Assembly: GCA_944390735.1 (NCBI GenBank)
Contig: CALXRL010000012.1
Location: forward strand, 31,598-95,597
Direction of reading: 5' to 3'
DNA from: an uncultured Victivallales bacterium
GTDB taxonomy: Bacteria > Verrucomicrobiota > Lentisphaeria > Victivallales > UBA1829
Length of the DNA: 64,000 nucleotides
The position numbers were made by a program, and so were the translations under genes. Positions within the stretch are counted from its first letter, which is position 1. Each line of letters opens with the position of its first letter. Shown piece after piece: positions 62,721-64,000 of the stretch. The notes under the pieces were generated by a model. The model searched no databases. It had not been told where the DNA came from and was given only the letters and a program-made list of their open reading frames with translations.

Positions 62721-64000
62721 ATGATTCAAAAACAAGCCATTGCCGTTTCTCTGTTTGCCGGACTTCTGCTTCCGGCTCTTTTCGGAGAAAGTGTCGACTC
62801 GTTTGATTTTTCCCGTGCGGAGCAGGGGGTGATCGGCGGTCGGATTCCCGCCGTTCTGCGCACCCTCTCCCCGTACGGCCGTTTCCGGGGCTCCTCCGCG
62901 CTGACCATGCCCGGAACGAGGTATCCGGCAAACGCCCTCGACCGCAGAGGCGAATGGAACGCTTTGCGCTTCGGAACCGCAAAGGAATATTTCACGATTC
63001 CCGACTTCCGGCTCGAACCGGGCAAGGCGTTCACCATTGAAAGCTGGATGTGGATTTATTCGCCGGAACCGACGCTGGGCGGCTTCCTCATGGATGCCGG
63101 GTTCGGCTACAAGACCGGTTTCCGTCTGACCTGCGCCCGCGCGAAACGGTGGGCGAAGAACGGGTGGATCATGCTCACTTGCGGCGATGGAAAGACCAGC
63201 AGAATGCTGCTGGGAAAAAACGGAACGGTCAATGCGTGGCACCATGTCGTCATTACGACCGATGGAAACGCGCCGGCTCTCTACATCGACGGGGTGCGCG
63301 CCCGTTCCGAGCGTCCTGAACAGACTCCGGATCAGTTCCATTTTGAAAAGAACACTCCGGTTTTCGTCGGCGGATCGCCCCGGGGAGGCTGCGATGTCAA
63401 AATGGATGCGCTTGCGGTCTTCGACCGCGCCATGAGCGCGGAGGAGGTCAAAAAACGTTATGAAGCCGGGAAAGCCGTTTCGGATGAATCCCGGGAGAAA
63501 CTGCTTGCTTCCGTCAAGCTCGAGATTCCCAGGAACACACAGGGATATTTCAGAACCGGCGCTTCCATTCCCGTCACGGTATCCGCTCCGGCGGAGCTGA
63601 AGGCGGATTCCGTTTCCATCAACGGAAAACAGCACAAACCCGGCGATCCGCTTTCCCTCCGCTATGACAAGCCGGGAGTTTATGAAATTGCCATTCAGCT
63701 CTGTTCCGGGGGAAAGGTGCTGCGCTCCGCACGCTACCCGATCGCGGTCATTCCCGCTCCGAAGAATACGGCGTTGACGGGAAACACGGCGATTGCGTCG
63801 AAAACGCCGGCATCGCATGTGCTCGGTTCCCGACTGAGCCGCGAGGTCTTCCGCTGGAACGAACTCGAACCGAAAAAAGGAGAATACAACTGGGAACTCG
63901 CCGACCGGATCATGAAATGGAATCAGGAGAACGGCGTGGAGACGATTTTCTGTCTGACCGGAATTCCCGGATGGGCGAAAATTCCGCGCGATCTGGAACA
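62721..64000 (+). CDS. Secreted LamG-domain glycoside hydrolase, 3' end beyond the window (cassette F)
   Basis: The first 426 codons are present; the gene runs off the right edge. A signal peptide (about 1-22) is followed by a concanavalin-like LamG domain (about 80-250: FTIESWMW, FGYKTGFRL, WHHVVITTDG, YIDGVRA), a beta-sandwich, then the start of a clan GH-A TIM barrel (REVFRWNELEPKKGEYNWE, residues ~373-391). The arrangement resembles the other cassette hydrolases except for the lectin-like domain. Catalytic Glu residues are not in view. Confidence 0.82.
   Translation, partial: MIQKQAIAVSLFAGLLLPALFGESVDSFDFSRAEQGVIGGRIPAVLRTLSPYGRFRGSSALTMPGTRYPANALDRRGEWNALRFGTAKEYFTIPDFRLEPGKAFTIESWMWIYSPEPTLGGFLMDAGFGYKTGFRLTCARAKRWAKNGWIMLTCGDGKTSRMLLGKNGTVNAWHHVVITTDGNAPALYIDGVRARSERPEQTPDQFHFEKNTPVFVGGSPRGGCDVKMDALAVFDRAMSAEEVKKRYEAGKAVSDESREKLLASVKLEIPRNTQGYFRTGASIPVTVSAPAELKADSVSINGKQHKPGDPLSLRYDKPGVYEIAIQLCSGGKVLRSARYPIAVIPAPKNTALTGNTAIASKTPASHVLGSRLSREVFRWNELEPKKGEYNWELADRIMKWNQENGVETIFCLTGIPGWAKIPRDLE

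Overview
The window looks like chromosome from a fermentative Lentisphaerota bacterium, probably close to Victivallis. That assignment is inferred from gene content: six type II pseudopilins carrying the H-X9-DG tail typical of that lineage, many secreted carbohydrate-active proteins each under its own sugar-type regulator, and a three-subunit [FeFe] hydrogenase of strict anaerobes. The DNA is fairly GC-rich with AT-rich promoter islands, many of which show sigma70-type -35/-10 boxes. No rRNA, tRNA, CRISPR array, insertion sequence or prophage was recognised.

The main theme is a cassette repeated six times: a transcription regulator, a small prepilin-like protein, and a secreted glycoside hydrolase or carbohydrate-binding protein, usually in one operon. 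(A) 1-3102 minus: PHP protein, sugar isomerase, pseudopilin and GH16, with a divergent AraC regulator. (B) 9279-14472 plus: GntR/LacI regulator, pseudopilin, large glycosidase split by a -1 frameshift. (C) 22755-29758 minus: GntR regulator fused to a solute-binding-like domain, pseudopilin, small secreted protein, giant glycosidase. (D) 34507-39823 minus: GntR/LacI regulator, glycosidase, pseudopilin. (E) 46183-53561 plus: LacI regulator, pseudopilin, glycosidase, GH42 beta-galactosidase. (F) 60769 to the right edge, plus: GntR/LacI regulator, pseudopilin, LamG-containing hydrolase. The implied logic is that each regulator senses a glycan product and switches on its own hydrolase together with a matching pseudopilin.

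Between the cassettes lie: a Nudix/mutarotase-like operon, an MFS transporter and a two-domain esterase (4097-8991); a housekeeping block (14648-22615) with asnB, a GSCFA protein, recD2 and a stand-alone AICAR formyltransferase facing tmk and holB; the hydrogenase operon (29925-34129); an SDR plus Gfo/Idh/MocA pair (40020-41869); four surface-polysaccharide genes (42182-45856); and a six-gene catabolic operon (53683-59618) for a probably N-acylated D-amino or amino-sugar acid, divergent from an AraC regulator.

Oddities include a canonical A-AAT-TTG slippery site at the frameshift of the cassette B hydrolase, two hydrolase genes whose 3' ends are tandemly duplicated in frame just past the stop codon, pseudopilins that all lack the Gly normally required before the cleavage site, and direct repeats just downstream of the regulator -10 boxes.
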